From assembly GCF_022179405.1 (NCBI RefSeq), contig NZ_BPQT01000005.1, forward strand, positions 62,001 through 126,000: DNA of 64,000 bases, read 5' to 3'. Below the pieces are notes generated by a model. That model saw nothing but the letters and a program-made list of their open reading frames with translations, did no database searches and was not told the DNA's origin. This document shows, piece after piece, positions 9,814 through 19,809 of the stretch (its first letter is position 1; each line of letters starts with the position of its first letter). The stretch is from Methylobacterium marchantiae (lineage in GTDB: Bacteria; Pseudomonadota; Alphaproteobacteria; Rhizobiales; Beijerinckiaceae). Both the position numbers and the translations under genes were made by a program.

Positions 9814-10773
9814 CTACACCGGATCGGCGACGCTGTCACGATTCGCCCCGGCATCGTCGCGAAACGCCGCGGTCCCAGCGGGGGCATGGGCCCGAAAGAA
9901 GCTTGCGAGATGGGACAGGCCGGCGGCGCGCGGATCGCTTGAGCGCCATGCCAGCGCGATGGTCCGACCGGGGCCGTCGACGTCGAAGGTGCGCGTCACC
10001 GTCAGGCCGCTGGCATCGGCGCCGGGCGGGACGGCGAGGGCGGGAAGAAGCGTGTAACCCGCGCCCGCGGCCACCATCGAGCGGAGCGTCTCGAGACTGG
10101 TGGCGTGGCGGCCTGCCGCAGAACCGGCGCCGCATGCAGCCACGGCCTGATCGCGGAGGCAATTGCCCTCGTCGAGGAGAAGCAGATCCGGCCCCGCAAT
10201 GTCCGTCGCCCTCAGGGCGCCCCCCTGGGCGAGGGCGTGATCAGCGGGACAGGCCAGCAGGAACGGCTCGATGAACAGGGGCGATACGGTGAGACCGGAG
10301 GTCGGTACCGGCAGGGAGATCAGCGCCGCATCGATCCGGCCGTCGCGAAGGCCTTCCAGAATCTCGGCGGTCCTGGCCTCGGTCAAGGCGAGGGACAGGA
10401 TGGGAAATTCCTGGCGCAGCGTCCGCAGGACCAGGGGAAACAGATACGGCCCCAAGGTCTGGATCGCAGCCAGGACCAGACGCCCTGTGAGCGGCGCGCC
10501 GCGCCCCTCGCTGGCCAGGGCCAGAAGGCGCTGCGCTTCCGCGAGCACGGCGCGCGCCTGACGGATGACGCTCTGCCCCGCCGGCGTCAGCATCACCCGC
10601 CGGTTACCGCGCTCGAACAGCACGAGACCCAATGCCTCTTCGAGCTTGCGCACTTGAACGCTCAGAGTCGGCTGCGTGACGTTGCAGCGCTCTGCCGCCC
10701 GCCCGAAATGATTCTCGTCGGCCACGGCGACCGCATATTCCAGATCCCTGAGGGACAGACCGGATACGTTCAT
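9814..10773 (-). CDS. oxyR: hydrogen-peroxide-responsive LysR-type regulator OxyR
   Basis: OxyR senses peroxide through a reversible disulfide and activates catalase and related genes. The N-terminal winged HTH is at residues 5-65 (LRDLEYAVAVADENHFGRAA, VTQPTLSVQVRKLEEALG). The sensor pair is visible as Cys205 and Cys214 in EGNCLRDQAVAAC, with the same spacing as Cys199/Cys208 of E. coli OxyR (CLRDQAMGFC). It is divergent from katA with a 149 bp intergenic region. A candidate OxyR site overlaps its own start codon, which suggests autoregulation. The redox cysteines plus this context make OxyR much more likely than another LysR protein. Confidence 0.93.
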   Translation of the reverse strand: MNVSGLSLRDLEYAVAVADENHFGRAAERCNVTQPTLSVQVRKLEEALGLVLFERGNRRVMLTPAGQSVIRQARAVLAEAQRLLALASEGRGAPLTGRLVLAAIQTLGPYLFPLVLRTLRQEFPILSLALTEARTAEILEGLRDGRIDAALISLPVPTSGLTVSPLFIEPFLLACPADHALAQGGALRATDIAGPDLLLLDEGNCLRDQAVAACGAGSAAGRHATSLETLRSMVAAGAGYTLLPALAVPPGADASGLTVTRTFDVDGPGRTIALAWRSSDPRAAGLSHLASFFRAHAPAGTAAFRDDAGANRDSVADPV

Positions 10774-10808
10774 AGGCTCTGTCTATCGCAACCTTTGCGA
10801 CGATGCAT
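10772..10808. promoter_or_regulatory. candidate OxyR operator between oxyR and katA
   Basis: ATAG at 10772-10775, seven bases, then CTAT at 10783-10786 exactly reproduces one half of the established OxyR pattern (ATAG-N7-CTAT-N7-ATAG-N7-CTAT). The second half is degenerate: TTTG at 10794-10797 and GCAT at 10805-10808 occur at the right seven-base intervals but match only half the bases. The first ATAG overlaps the oxyR start codon, and katA begins about 115 bp to the right, so one site could repress oxyR and activate katA. Inferred from pattern and context only. Confidence 0.55.
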
Positions 10809-10922
10809 TAGCCAAACGTGCCGGCCCGGTTCATAAGGATGTCTCAGAACGATTCCATGGTCGTCGCAGCGGCACCGCGAGCGACATCCGGATCGTCCCG
10901 GAGTTTCAGGAGAGAGTCACGC

Positions 10923-12512
10923 ATGAGCGATCAACGCCCGATACTCACGACCCGCCAGGGCCATCCGGTTCGCGACAACCAGAGCACGCGGACGGTCGGG
11001 GAGCGGGGACCTGCGACGCTCGAGAATTACCAGTTCATCGAGAAGATCACGCATTTCGATCGTGAACGCATTCCCGAGCGCGTCGTCCATGCCCGTGGCG
11101 CCGGCGCCCACGGCTATTTCGAGGCCTACGGCAAGATCGGCAACGAGCCGGCTTCCAAATACACCCGCGCCCGCGTGCTCAACGAGACCGGCGTGAAGAC
11201 GCCCATGTTCGTGCGCTTCTCCACCGTGGCCGGTGCCAAGGAGAGCCCCGAGACCGAGCGCGATCCGCGCGGCTTCGCGGTCAAGTTCAAGACCGTCGAC
11301 GGCAACTGGGATCTGGTGGGGAACAACCTCAAGGTCTTCTTCATCCGCGACGCGATCAAGTTCCCCGACATGATCCACGCGTTCAAGCCGGATCCGGTGA
11401 CGAACCGCCAGGAGGCGTGGCGCTTCTTCGACTTCGTGGCCCAGCACCCCGAAGCGATCCACATGGTCACGCACCTGAAGTCGCCCTGGGGAATCCCCGC
11501 GAATTATCGCGAGATGGAAGGCTCGGGCGTCAACACCTACAAGCTGGTCAACGATCAGGGCGAGGCGGTGCTGTGCAAGTTCCATTGGGAGCCCAAGCAG
11601 GGAATCCGCAACCTGACCTCGGCGCAGGCCTCCGAGATCCAGGCGAAGGATGTGGGCCACGCCACACGCGACCTCTACGACAACATCACCGCCGGCAACT
11701 TCCCCGAGTGGGAATTCTGCGTGCAGATCATGCCCGACGGCCCGAACGATCACCTGTCGTTCGATCCCCTCGACGATACCAAGCTGTGGCCGGTCGAAGA
11801 TTTCCCGCTGCTGCCGGTCGGCCGCATGGTCCTCGATCGCGTGCCCGACAACTTCTTCGCGGAAGTCGAGCAGTCGGCCTTCGGCACGGGCGTGCTCGTG
11901 GACGGCATCGACTTCTCTGACGACAAGATGCTCCAGGGCCGGACGCTGTCCTACTCGGACACGCAGCGCTACCGTGTCGGCGCCAATTACCTGCAATTGC
12001 CGATCAACGCGCCGCAGCCCGGCGTGAAGGTCTATTCGAACCAGCGCGATGGCCAGATGACTTACGGCGTCGACGGTACGGGCAAGAACCGGCACATCAA
12101 CTACGAGCCCTCGACCCTCGGCGAAGGCCTGGCCGAAGCTCCCAAGCCCGCCAAGGACTACCACCAGCCGGTCCAGGGCCAACTCGGCCGCTACCAGACT
12201 TCGCGCACCGAGGACGATTACACCCAGGCCGGCGTGCGTTACCGCTCGTTCCAGGATTGGGAGCGCGACGATCTGATCGCCAATCTCGTGGGCGACATGA
12301 AGCAGTGCCCTGAGCCGATCCAGTTGCGGATGGTCTGGCATTTCTGGCACGCCGACGAGGATTACGGCCGCCGTGTCGCCGAGGGCGCGGGGATCGATCT
12401 GGAGAAGGCCAAGGCGCTCCCGCCGCTTCCGGGCCGTGCGGCCCCGGGCAAGCGCCTGCAGTCGGAGACCTATACCGACGGCAGCCACGCCCACCGCGTC
12501 GCCGCCGAGTAA
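10923..12512 (+). CDS. katA: monofunctional heme catalase (small-subunit clade)
   Basis: This 529-residue catalase disproportionates hydrogen peroxide. The distal-heme histidine is His56 in [16 protein letters not shown]. The asparagine region is [20 protein letters not shown], and the proximal heme-ligand tyrosine is Tyr344 in [18 protein letters not shown]. Length fits clade 3 small-subunit enzymes; there is no C-terminal flavodoxin-like domain or signal peptide. The ATG at 10923 has AGGAGAG 8-14 bases upstream; an open extension from 10818 has no catalase similarity. It is transcribed away from oxyR and ends at a strong intrinsic terminator, so it is monocistronic and probably OxyR-controlled. 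Confidence 0.96.
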   Translation: MSDQRPILTTRQGHPVRDNQSTRTVGERGPATLENYQFIEKITHFDRERIPERVVHARGAGAHGYFEAYGKIGNEPASKYTRARVLNETGVKTPMFVRFSTVAGAKESPETERDPRGFAVKFKTVDGNWDLVGNNLKVFFIRDAIKFPDMIHAFKPDPVTNRQEAWRFFDFVAQHPEAIHMVTHLKSPWGIPANYREMEGSGVNTYKLVNDQGEAVLCKFHWEPKQGIRNLTSAQASEIQAKDVGHATRDLYDNITAGNFPEWEFCVQIMPDGPNDHLSFDPLDDTKLWPVEDFPLLPVGRMVLDRVPDNFFAEVEQSAFGTGVLVDGIDFSDDKMLQGRTLSYSDTQRYRVGANYLQLPINAPQPGVKVYSNQRDGQMTYGVDGTGKNRHINYEPSTLGEGLAEAPKPAKDYHQPVQGQLGRYQTSRTEDDYTQAGVRYRSFQDWERDDLIANLVGDMKQCPEPIQLRMVWHFWHADEDYGRRVAEGAGIDLEKAKALPPLPGRAAPGKRLQSETYTDGSHAHRVAAE

Positions 12513-12540
12513 GGCAGCGTCGCTTTCGCGTGCATCACAT

Positions 12541-12577
12541 CCCCTCCGCGATCGTCGTGATCGCGGAGGGGTTTTTT
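12541..12577 (+). terminator. intrinsic terminator of katA
   Basis: A 13-bp perfect stem (CCCCTCCGCGATC at 12541-12553, its complement at 12559-12571) with a 5-base loop is followed at once by six T residues. It begins 28 bp after the katA stop. The opposite strand has no T-run after the stem, so it should act only on katA transcription. Confidence 0.95.
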
Positions 12578-12586
12578 ATGCGATCA

Positions 12587-13771
12587 TCAGGCGGTGAGGG
12601 AGGTGCCGACCTTGCGGTCTCGGCCCGCGCCGAGGGCGAAGACGCCCGATGCCAGAGCGATGGCGCAGAACAAGCCGGCGGAGACACTCCAGCCGCCGAA
12701 GACATCATGGGCGAAACCGAAGCCCAGCGGGCCCAAAGCGGCGATGGAGTAGCCCACCGCCTGCGACATGGCCGAAAGGCCGGCGGCGCTCGTCACGTCG
12801 CGCGACCTCAGCACGACGATGGTGAGTGCCAGACCGAACAATCCCCCAAGGCCCAATCCGAGGCCGATGCCGAGCGGGAGAACGAGGCCGACCGGACCAT
12901 GGACCAGGGCGAGGAAACTCGCTGCGGCGAGCGCGAGCAGGGCAATCGCGATGCCACGTTGGTCGCTCAGACGCGCAGCGAAGGCGGGGACGAGGAGAGC
13001 GCTCGGTGCTTGTCCGATGCTCATGACCGATGCGACGAACCCGGCCTCCACCGCCGATAGGCCGCGGCTCTGCAGGACCACCGGAAGCCAGCCGAACGTG
13101 ATATAGGCGAGCGACGATTGCAGGCCCATGAAGCCCGTCACCTGCCAGGCGAGCGGATCGCGCCAGAGCGAGCTGCGGCGCGGAGGCGGCGGTCCGTTTT
13201 CCTGTTTGGGGACGAGGGCGATCCAGGCGAGAGCCGCGACTACGGCCGGTACGGCCCAGGACGCCAGGGCCCAGGTCCATCCGCTCAGAGCATCGGCGAG
13301 CGGTACGGCAGCGCCGGCTCCTGTGGCGGCGCCGAGACACAGCACCATGGTGTAGAGGCCGGTCATCAATCCGGCATTCTCGGAAAAATCGCGCTTCACC
13401 AGCCCCGGCAGCATGACGCCGGCGAGGCCGATCCCTCCGGCGGCGATGCAGGCGCCGGCAAAGAGGGGAGGAAGCCCGCCGAGGCCCCTGAGGCCCGAGC
13501 CGAAGGCGATGATCAGGATGGCGATCAGCACGCCTCTTTCGGCTCCGGTCCGGCGTACGATGACCGGGCCGAGCACGCAGGCGAGACCGAGGCAGAGGAC
13601 CGGCAGGGTCGTCAGGAAGGCGGCGCCCGAAGCGGTAAGGCCGGTATCCTTGCGGATCGCTTCGAGAAGGGGGCCGACCGTGGTGAGCGCCGGGCGCATG
13701 TTGAACGCGACCAGCATCATCCCGAGCCCCACCAGGACGGGACGGGCGATCTTCGATGAACTATCGGTCAC
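12587..13771 (-). CDS. CynX/NimT-type major facilitator transporter
   Basis: This 394-residue protein has 12 hydrophobic segments. Its N-terminus GLGMMLVAFNMRPALTTVGPLL is typical of the CynX/NimT branch of the major facilitator superfamily (cyanate and nitroimidazole transporter relatives), which would export or import a small organic molecule. The central loop EQENGPPPPRRSSLWRDPLAWQVT separates the two six-helix halves. The GTG start at 13771 overlaps the lnt stop (GTGA), so it is the last gene of the phoH-ybeY-corC-lnt run by translational coupling. Substrate is unknown. Confidence 0.87.
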   Translation of the reverse strand: MTDSSSKIARPVLVGLGMMLVAFNMRPALTTVGPLLEAIRKDTGLTASGAAFLTTLPVLCLGLACVLGPVIVRRTGAERGVLIAILIIAFGSGLRGLGGLPPLFAGACIAAGGIGLAGVMLPGLVKRDFSENAGLMTGLYTMVLCLGAATGAGAAVPLADALSGWTWALASWAVPAVVAALAWIALVPKQENGPPPPRRSSLWRDPLAWQVTGFMGLQSSLAYITFGWLPVVLQSRGLSAVEAGFVASVMSIGQAPSALLVPAFAARLSDQRGIAIALLALAAASFLALVHGPVGLVLPLGIGLGLGLGGLFGLALTIVVLRSRDVTSAAGLSAMSQAVGYSIAALGPLGFGFAHDVFGGWSVSAGLFCAIALASGVFALGAGRDRKVGTSLTA

Positions 13772-15459
13772 GCGATGCGGCGCCTTGCAATGAGAGCGAC
13801 GAGCCCGATTCCGGCGAGCATCGCCGCGAAGGGCAGGTCGCCGAACCCGGCATAGAGGGTGCGGCCGGGAAGTCGGACGGGGAGATCGGCATCGAGGATG
13901 CCCTCCACGCCGACGGGCAGGCTGGCGGTGATGCGCCCATACGGATCGACCACCGCCGAGATGCCGGTATTGGCGTCGCGAACCAGGGGAAGCCCCTCCT
14001 CGACGGCTCTCAACCGGGCCTGGGCGAAGTGCTGGCGCGGCCCCGGCGTGTCGCCGAACCAGGCGTCGTTGGTGAGGTTCAGGATCAGCCCCGGCACGGG
14101 GGGCGGCCCGCCGGATACGCGTCCCGGCAAGATTTCGCCGGGAAAGATCGCCTCGTAGCAGATCGTGGCGGCGACGGGCGGCAGCCCCTTCACGTCGAGG
14201 AGGCGTTGTCCCGAGCGGGCGCCGGATGTGAACCCACCCGGAATCGAGACAAACTGGCGGAGCCCGACCGCTCTCAGGACGGCGTCGAGAGGGCCCGGTA
14301 GATATTCGCCGAAGGGCACGAGATGGACCTTGTCATAGATGTCGCCGAGCTTGGGACCGGCGGAGATCGTCAGGATGGAGTTGAAGAAGCGCGGGCGCTC
14401 GTTCGGTAGCGGCTCCTCGGCCCTGGCGGCTCCCGTGATGAGCTGGCGCCCCGCAGGAAAGGCCGCGGCGATGCGGGCGAGAGAGGTCGGATCGCGCTGG
14501 ATCAGGAAAGGGAAAGCCGATTCCGGCCAGATCACGTGGGTGACGTCGGCGATGCCGGTGCGGTTCGGAGCGGCGGCGCGATCACTGAGCGAGATGTACC
14601 AGTCGATGATGTCCGCCCGATTCTCGGGGCGGAACTTGGCATCCTGGTTGAGGTTCGGCTGGACCAGCCGCAGACGCACCCCCGCCACGGTCGCTGTCGG
14701 TGCTGCCGGCAGTCGAGCAGAACCGAAGAGAGCCAAGGCCGCGACTGCAAGGCAAGCCGCCAAGGACGGTCCGTAGCGGCCGCGCACCGTCTCGCCGGTA
14801 GCGAGCGTGGCGGGCGCCGAGGCGATCAGGATCGCGAGGAGGGTCAGGCCATAGAGCCCGATCACCGAGGCGGATTGCATGAGCCAGAGGTTCTGGCCGA
14901 GGGCCATGCCGAGCGTGTTCCAGGGAAACCCGGTGAAGAGATGGCCTCGCAGCCACTCGCACGCGGATAGGCCGAAGGCGAAGGCAGCGATGCGCGCCGG
15001 TCCCCGCGACCACAGCAGGCGCGCAAGGGCAAAACCCGCCGCGTAGAACAGGGCCAAAACGGCGGGAAGGCCGATGACGCCGAGCGGCAATGCCCACAGG
15101 AATTCATCCGCTTCCACGAGGAAGGCGGAGCCGAGCCACCACAGCCCGGCGGTGAGGTAGCCAAATCCCCAGGCCCAACCGATGACGGCGGAGGCGAGGA
15201 TGGCACCGCGAATTTTGCTCCGTCCCGTCGCCGCCCCGTCGATCAGCCAGATCGCGATGCTCAGCGACAGGATCAGGGCGGGCAGGGCACCGAAAGGCGG
15301 CATCGCCAGGGCGCCGACCGCGCCGGCCAGGAAGGCGATGAGGACGCGTCGCCAGCCGGAGGTGAGGATCACCCATTGGGCGAAGTGGGCGAGCGGACCT
15401 GTCGCGCCTCCGCGCACGGGCGCGACGTGCGAATCGGCGCCGTCGAAGGCGTGGCTCAT
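13768..15459 (-). CDS. lnt: apolipoprotein N-acyltransferase
   Basis: Lnt N-acylates the diacylglyceryl-cysteine of apolipoproteins, the last step of lipoprotein maturation, at the outer face of the inner membrane. The 563-residue protein has an N-terminal part with about six TM segments (residues 35-240), then a nitrilase-like domain. Its catalytic triad is visible: Glu313 in VIWPESAFPF, Lys377 in YDKVHLVPFGEY and Cys434 in ATICYEAIFPGE. A final TM helix precedes the Arg-rich C-terminus. It lies downstream of corC, the order seen in many proteobacteria, and overlaps the transporter gene by four bases. Confidence 0.95.
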   Translation of the reverse strand: MSHAFDGADSHVAPVRGGATGPLAHFAQWVILTSGWRRVLIAFLAGAVGALAMPPFGALPALILSLSIAIWLIDGAATGRSKIRGAILASAVIGWAWGFGYLTAGLWWLGSAFLVEADEFLWALPLGVIGLPAVLALFYAAGFALARLLWSRGPARIAAFAFGLSACEWLRGHLFTGFPWNTLGMALGQNLWLMQSASVIGLYGLTLLAILIASAPATLATGETVRGRYGPSLAACLAVAALALFGSARLPAAPTATVAGVRLRLVQPNLNQDAKFRPENRADIIDWYISLSDRAAAPNRTGIADVTHVIWPESAFPFLIQRDPTSLARIAAAFPAGRQLITGAARAEEPLPNERPRFFNSILTISAGPKLGDIYDKVHLVPFGEYLPGPLDAVLRAVGLRQFVSIPGGFTSGARSGQRLLDVKGLPPVAATICYEAIFPGEILPGRVSGGPPPVPGLILNLTNDAWFGDTPGPRQHFAQARLRAVEEGLPLVRDANTGISAVVDPYGRITASLPVGVEGILDADLPVRLPGRTLYAGFGDLPFAAMLAGIGLVALIARRRIA

Positions 15460-15576
15460 GGGCTGACCATTTCGGCTGCAGCATCAGCCCGGCAAGTGGA
15501 TACCACCATCCGGGAGAAGCTGATCTTGGGCAGAATTCCGGAACAAGCGGCCGAACGAGACATCCGGCCCGTTGCT

Positions 15577-16701
15577 TTAGGAGGCTTCGGCGACCGGTCC
15601 GCTGCTCGGCGGCGGCAGGGCCAGCGGAATCAGCGGAGCGATCTTCATCGGACCGCGATGCAGCCTCAGCCGTTTCACCCGGCGCGGATCGGCATCGAGC
15701 ACCTCGAATTCGAGATCGCCCGGCCCGGTGATCAGTTCGCCGCGAGAGGGCACGCGTCCGGCGAGCGTCACGATGAGGCCGCCGATCGTGTCGATCTCCT
15801 CGGCCATCTCGCCCACCGCCGCCACGAGATCGACTCCGCTCGCCTCGGAGACCTCTGCAAGGCCGGCCCGGGCATCGGCGACGAAGACGTCGGCGTCACC
15901 TTCCACGCGCTGGACGAGGCGCCCCTCGGCGACGTCGTGCTCGTCCTCGATGTCGCCGACCACCATCTCGATCAGATCCTCGATGGAGATCAGTCCATCG
16001 GTCCCGCCGTATTCGTCGATGACGAGGGCCATGTGGGTCCGCGTCGCCTGCATCCGCACCAGAAGATCGATCGCAGGCATGGAGGGCGGCACGAACAGGA
16101 CCGGCCGCTGGATGCGGGTCGAAGCCAGGGTCGCCGAAAGGTCGACATTGCCGAGGTTGAGCGCCTTCAGGGCACGGGTGCCCCGCCGCGGACGCGGCGG
16201 AACGACGGCCACGACGTCACCGGACGTGTCGGGAAGTGCGGTGACGGCGGCGGCGCTCGGACGCCGCGTGGTCGCCTCCGCCTTGGCGGCGATATGGTCG
16301 ACGAAGTCGCGGATATGGACCATGCCGCGCGGATCGTCGAGGGTGTCGCCGTAGACCGGCAGCCGCGAATGGCCGGCGGTGCGGAACAGCTTGAGCAGAT
16401 CGCCGAGGCTCGTCTCCATGGAGACGGCGACGATGTCGGCCCGCGGGATCATCACGTCGTCGACGCGCACCTTGTGCAGCCCGAGGACGTTCTTGAGCAT
16501 CGCCCGCTCCAGGGGCGAGAACGCGTTCTCGCCTGAATCGGGCTCGGCCAGCGCATCCTCGATATCGTCGCGCAACGAATCGCGCGGCCGGAGATGGAAG
16601 GCGTGCAGCAGGCGGTCGTACCAGGGCTCGCGCGCCTGCGCCTCACCGTCACTGCTACTGGGCGCAGCCTGAGCCGCGCCGCGACTTCGATCGTTCGTCA
16701 T
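15577..16701 (-). CDS. corC: CBS-domain CorC/TlyC (hemolysin-like) protein
   Basis: This 374-residue soluble protein has a CBS pair: the first begins at VRVDDVMIPRADIVAV and the second contains HMALVIDEYGGTDGLISIEDLIE. A C-terminal CorC/HlyC transporter-associated domain follows (DTIGGLIVTLAGRVPSRGE). CorC proteins are linked to Mg2+/Co2+ handling; the hemolysin name is historical. A Pro/Arg-rich insertion of about 45 residues separates the two CBS halves. It sits 36 bp after ybeY and upstream of lnt in the conserved order. The ATG is preceded by GAGAGAC. Confidence 0.92.
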   Translation of the reverse strand: MTNDRSRGAAQAAPSSSDGEAQAREPWYDRLLHAFHLRPRDSLRDDIEDALAEPDSGENAFSPLERAMLKNVLGLHKVRVDDVMIPRADIVAVSMETSLGDLLKLFRTAGHSRLPVYGDTLDDPRGMVHIRDFVDHIAAKAEATTRRPSAAAVTALPDTSGDVVAVVPPRPRRGTRALKALNLGNVDLSATLASTRIQRPVLFVPPSMPAIDLLVRMQATRTHMALVIDEYGGTDGLISIEDLIEMVVGDIEDEHDVAEGRLVQRVEGDADVFVADARAGLAEVSEASGVDLVAAVGEMAEEIDTIGGLIVTLAGRVPSRGELITGPGDLEFEVLDADPRRVKRLRLHRGPMKIAPLIPLALPPPSSGPVAEAS

Positions 16702-16737
16702 GTCTCTCTGGTCTGGGAATGCGGGCGGGATCGCCCA

Positions 16738-17247
16738 TCAGTCGGCATAGGGGTCGGGGATACCGAGGCCGCGCAGGGCTTCGGTCTCCAGGGCCTCCAT
16801 GGCGTTCGCCTCCGCGTCGCCGGTCTCGTGGTCCTGGCCGAGAAGATGAAGGGTGCCATGGACGAGAAGGTGCGCAAGGTGATCGTGAAGCGGTTTCGAC
16901 TGCTCGGCACTTTCGCGCAGCATCGTGTCATACGCAAGAACGACGTCACCGAGAGGCACCGCGATCCCGGCATGGGCGGGTTGCGGCGGTGCGGGGAAGG
17001 ACAGAACGTTGGTCGGCTTGTCCTTGCCGCGCCAGGTGCGGTTAAGTTCCTGGACCACATCGTCCGACGTCAGCAGTACGCTCACCTCGACGGGATGGGT
17101 CGGCGCATCGGGGGCGACGACGATTCCCGCCTCTACTGCCCGGGTCACGAAGGCTTCGAGGTCGGGAACCACGGAATCCCAACGCGGATCCTCCACGGCG
17201 ACATCGATTTCCGAACGGGGCAAGGGGGTGGTGGACGGCATCGGCAT
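16738..17247 (-). CDS. ybeY: endoribonuclease YbeY (rRNA maturation/quality control)
   Basis: YbeY is a metal-dependent endoribonuclease involved in 16S rRNA 3'-end maturation and ribosome quality control. The 169-residue protein carries the zinc-binding motif HGTLHLLGQDH (three histidines in the H-x3-H-x5-H arrangement) and the preceding TNVLSFP and LGDVVLAYD motifs. The final LGIPDPYAD tail is usual for alphaproteobacteria. Its ATG shares one base with the phoH stop (TGATG), so translation of the two is coupled. Confidence 0.95.
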   Translation of the reverse strand: MPMPSTTPLPRSEIDVAVEDPRWDSVVPDLEAFVTRAVEAGIVVAPDAPTHPVEVSVLLTSDDVVQELNRTWRGKDKPTNVLSFPAPPQPAHAGIAVPLGDVVLAYDTMLRESAEQSKPLHDHLAHLLVHGTLHLLGQDHETGDAEANAMEALETEALRGLGIPDPYAD

Positions 17248-18356
17248 CAGGCCGGGGGCCGGCGGCGGGATGGTGATGAGCGGTCGGAATCGCCCTCGCC
17301 ATGGGCAGCGGATTCGTAAGCGGTCACGATGCGTCGGACGAGATCGTGGCGCACCACGTCGACGTCGCGGAAGGTGACGCGGCCGATGCCCTCGACGCCG
17401 TCGAGGATGTTCACCGCCTCCACGAGACCGGATCTCTGGCCGGGCGGCAAGTCGACTTGGCTCGGGTCGCCGGTGATGATCATCCGCGAATTTTCGCCGA
17501 GCCGGGTGAGGAACATCTTCATCTGCATCGAGGTCGTGTTCTGCGCCTCGTCGAGGAGCACCACGGCGTTGGTGAGGGTTCGTCCGCGCATGAAGGCCAG
17601 CGGCGCGATCTCGATGACGCCGGTCTGGAGACTGCGGTCCACATGGCGTGCTTCCATGAAGTCGTAGAGCGCGTCGTAGATCGGCCGCAGATAGGGATCG
17701 ACCTTCTCGCGCATGTCGCCCGGCAGGAAGCCGAGCCGTTCGCCGGCTTCCACCGCGGGGCGCGACAGGATCAGCCGTTCGACGTGCCCCTGCTCGAGCA
17801 GGGACACGGCGTAGCCCACCGCGAGCCAGGTCTTGCCGGTGCCGGCCGGACCCTCGGCGAAGACCAGTTCATGGTTGCGCAGGAGCTTGATGTATTTGTC
17901 CTGCGCGGCGTTGCGTGCACGGACGGCGCCGCGCTTGCGCGTTGCGATCTGGTCGAAATGCGGCCGGTCCGGCTCCGCGCTCACTTCGGCGGAGGGGAAG
18001 AGATTGCCTTGCAGCGTCGTTTCCTGGATCGCGCCGTCCACGTCGCCGAGGGTCAGGGCGGTGCCGCTCGCCTTCACTCGGGCATAGAGCCGCTCGAACA
18101 CTTTGCGCGCCTTCTCGGCAGAGTCCGGTGGTCCCTTCACCACGAGGTGGTTGCCCAGGGCGGTGGCGGTGACGGCGAGGCGCCGCTCGATATGCGCGAC
18201 GTTCTGGTCGTATTGGCCGAAGACGAGGCTCGCGAGGCGGTTGTCGTCGAAGGTCAGCGAGACGTCCACACTCTCCACGATTTCTCCGACGCGCGCTGCA
18301 GGTCCGCGTCCGCGCAACGGAGCACCTCGTCCAGTCAGACCGTCAGATACCGGCAC
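17247..18356 (-). CDS. ybeZ: PhoH-family ATPase (YbeZ type)
   Basis: This 369-residue PhoH/YbeZ protein functions with YbeY in RNA metabolism. It has an N-terminal region with a KH-like fold (residues 25-100). The P-loop ATPase core follows, with Walker A EGPAGTGKTWLAVGYA, the PhoH motif AFMRGRTLTNAVVLLDEAQN (Walker B) and FLTRLGENSRMIITGDPSQ. I chose the GTG at 18356 because a perfect AAGGAG lies seven bases upstream. A TTG at 18413 would add 19 residues with no support. It follows miaB by 112 bp and overlaps ybeY by one base. Confidence 0.93.
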   Translation of the reverse strand: MPVSDGLTGRGAPLRGRGPAARVGEIVESVDVSLTFDDNRLASLVFGQYDQNVAHIERRLAVTATALGNHLVVKGPPDSAEKARKVFERLYARVKASGTALTLGDVDGAIQETTLQGNLFPSAEVSAEPDRPHFDQIATRKRGAVRARNAAQDKYIKLLRNHELVFAEGPAGTGKTWLAVGYAVSLLEQGHVERLILSRPAVEAGERLGFLPGDMREKVDPYLRPIYDALYDFMEARHVDRSLQTGVIEIAPLAFMRGRTLTNAVVLLDEAQNTTSMQMKMFLTRLGENSRMIITGDPSQVDLPPGQRSGLVEAVNILDGVEGIGRVTFRDVDVVRHDLVRRIVTAYESAAHGEGDSDRSSPSRRRPPA

Positions 18357-18468
18357 GCCGAAGCTCCTTGATTGGGGGTGTGGCTCGTCCGAGGAAAAGA
18401 CCCGATCCGGCAAGGCGCACTTGCCGAGCCGACGAGGACGGGAGGGCGATCTCGTACCAATCGCTTGC

Positions 18469-19809
18469 TCAAGCGGCCGCCGCCTCGTCGGCGACGGCTT
18501 TGCCGAACAGGCTGTTCGAACCGGCCCGGACCACGCGCACGGGCACGATGGTGCCGATGGCGGAGGCCGGGGCGTCGAATTGGACGGGCAGGAGATGCGG
18601 CGTCTTGCCGGCTACCTGTCCTGCATGGCGCCCGGCTTTCTCCACCAGCACCTCGACGACCTGCCCCACGGCAGATGCGTTGAACGCATGGCGCTGCTCA
18701 TCGAGCAGTGCCTGGAGTGCGGCGAGACGCTCGGCCTTCGCCGTCTCCGGCACGGCATCCTCGCGCTCGGCGGCCGGCGTGCCGGGACGCGGGCTGTACT
18801 TGAACGAGTAGGCGGAGGCGAAGCCGATCTCGGCCACGAGCCGCATGGTCTCCTCGAACTCCGCGTCGGTCTCACCTGGGAACCCGACGATGAAGTCGGA
18901 GGAGAGGGCAATGTCGGGCCGCACCTGCCTGACCCGCTCGATGAGCCGGCGGTAATCGTCGCCCGTATGCTTGCGATTCATTGCCTGGAGCACGCGGGTC
19001 GAGCCGGACTGAACCGGCAGGTGCAGGTAGGGCATCAGCGCGGCGATGTCGCCATGCGCCCTGATCAGGTCGTCTTCCATGTCGTTGGGATGGCTGGTGG
19101 TGTAGCGCAGGCGAAGAAGACCGGGGATCGCCTGAAGAATACGCAGCACCGTGGGGAGCGTCGCCGGCGAACCATCGACGTCGACGCCGTGATAGGCGTT
19201 GACGTTCTGCCCGATGAGGGTGAGTTCGCGGGCGCCGCCACGGACGAGTTTCCGAGCCTCATCCAGGATCGCGGCGACGGACCGGGAGACCTCGGCACCA
19301 CGCGTGTAGGGAACCACGCAAAAGGCACAGAACTTGTCGCAGCCCTCCTGCACCGTCAGGAACGACGATACGGCGGCCGTCCGGCGGACGGGGAGATGAT
19401 CGAACTTGTCCTCGACCGGAAATTCCGTGTCGACCACACGCGACGTGCCCGAACGAGCGAGAAGATCGGGCAGCCGGTGGTAGTTCTGCGGGCCGACCAC
19501 GACGTCGACGGCGGGGGCACGCGACAGGATTTCCTTGCCCTCGGCTTGAGCGACGCAGCCTGCCACCACGATCCGGGTGTCCAGGCCGGCTTCCGCCCGA
19601 GCCGTCTTCAGCACACGCAGACGGCCGAGTTCGGAATAGACCTTGTCGGCGGCCTTCTCGCGGATGTGGCAGGTGTTGAGGATGACGACATCCGCCTCCT
19701 CGACGCTGTCGGTGGCGGCATAGCCCTGACTGCCGAGCAGGTCCGACATGCGGCCGGCATCGTAGGCGTTCATCTGGCAGCCGTAGGATTTGACGAAGGC
19801 TTTCTTCAA
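18469..19809 (-). CDS. miaB: tRNA-2-methylthio-N6-isopentenyladenosine synthase
   Basis: MiaB is a radical-SAM methylthiotransferase that modifies A37 of tRNAs reading UNN codons. The N-terminal domain supplies three cluster cysteines ([30 protein letters not shown]). The radical-SAM motif is [15 protein letters not shown], and a TRAM domain closes the 446-residue protein (about residues 375-440). I took the TTG at 19809 so that it begins with [13 protein letters not shown], the usual family start; the open extension to 19872 is not family-like. It is the first gene of a run with phoH, ybeY, corC and lnt. A GGAACAGG purine stretch precedes the TTG. Confidence 0.94.
   Translation of the reverse strand: MKKAFVKSYGCQMNAYDAGRMSDLLGSQGYAATDSVEEADVVILNTCHIREKAADKVYSELGRLRVLKTARAEAGLDTRIVVAGCVAQAEGKEILSRAPAVDVVVGPQNYHRLPDLLARSGTSRVVDTEFPVEDKFDHLPVRRTAAVSSFLTVQEGCDKFCAFCVVPYTRGAEVSRSVAAILDEARKLVRGGARELTLIGQNVNAYHGVDVDGSPATLPTVLRILQAIPGLLRLRYTTSHPNDMEDDLIRAHGDIAALMPYLHLPVQSGSTRVLQAMNRKHTGDDYRRLIERVRQVRPDIALSSDFIVGFPGETDAEFEETMRLVAEIGFASAYSFKYSPRPGTPAAEREDAVPETAKAERLAALQALLDEQRHAFNASAVGQVVEVLVEKAGRHAGQVAGKTPHLLPVQFDAPASAIGTIVPVRVVRAGSNSLFGKAVADEAAAA

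Noticed and set aside
10917-12494. Minus-strand ORF of 525 codons opposite katA
   Set aside because: Shadow of the catalase frame; katA motifs are on the plus strand and no ribosome site or domain supports the minus frame.
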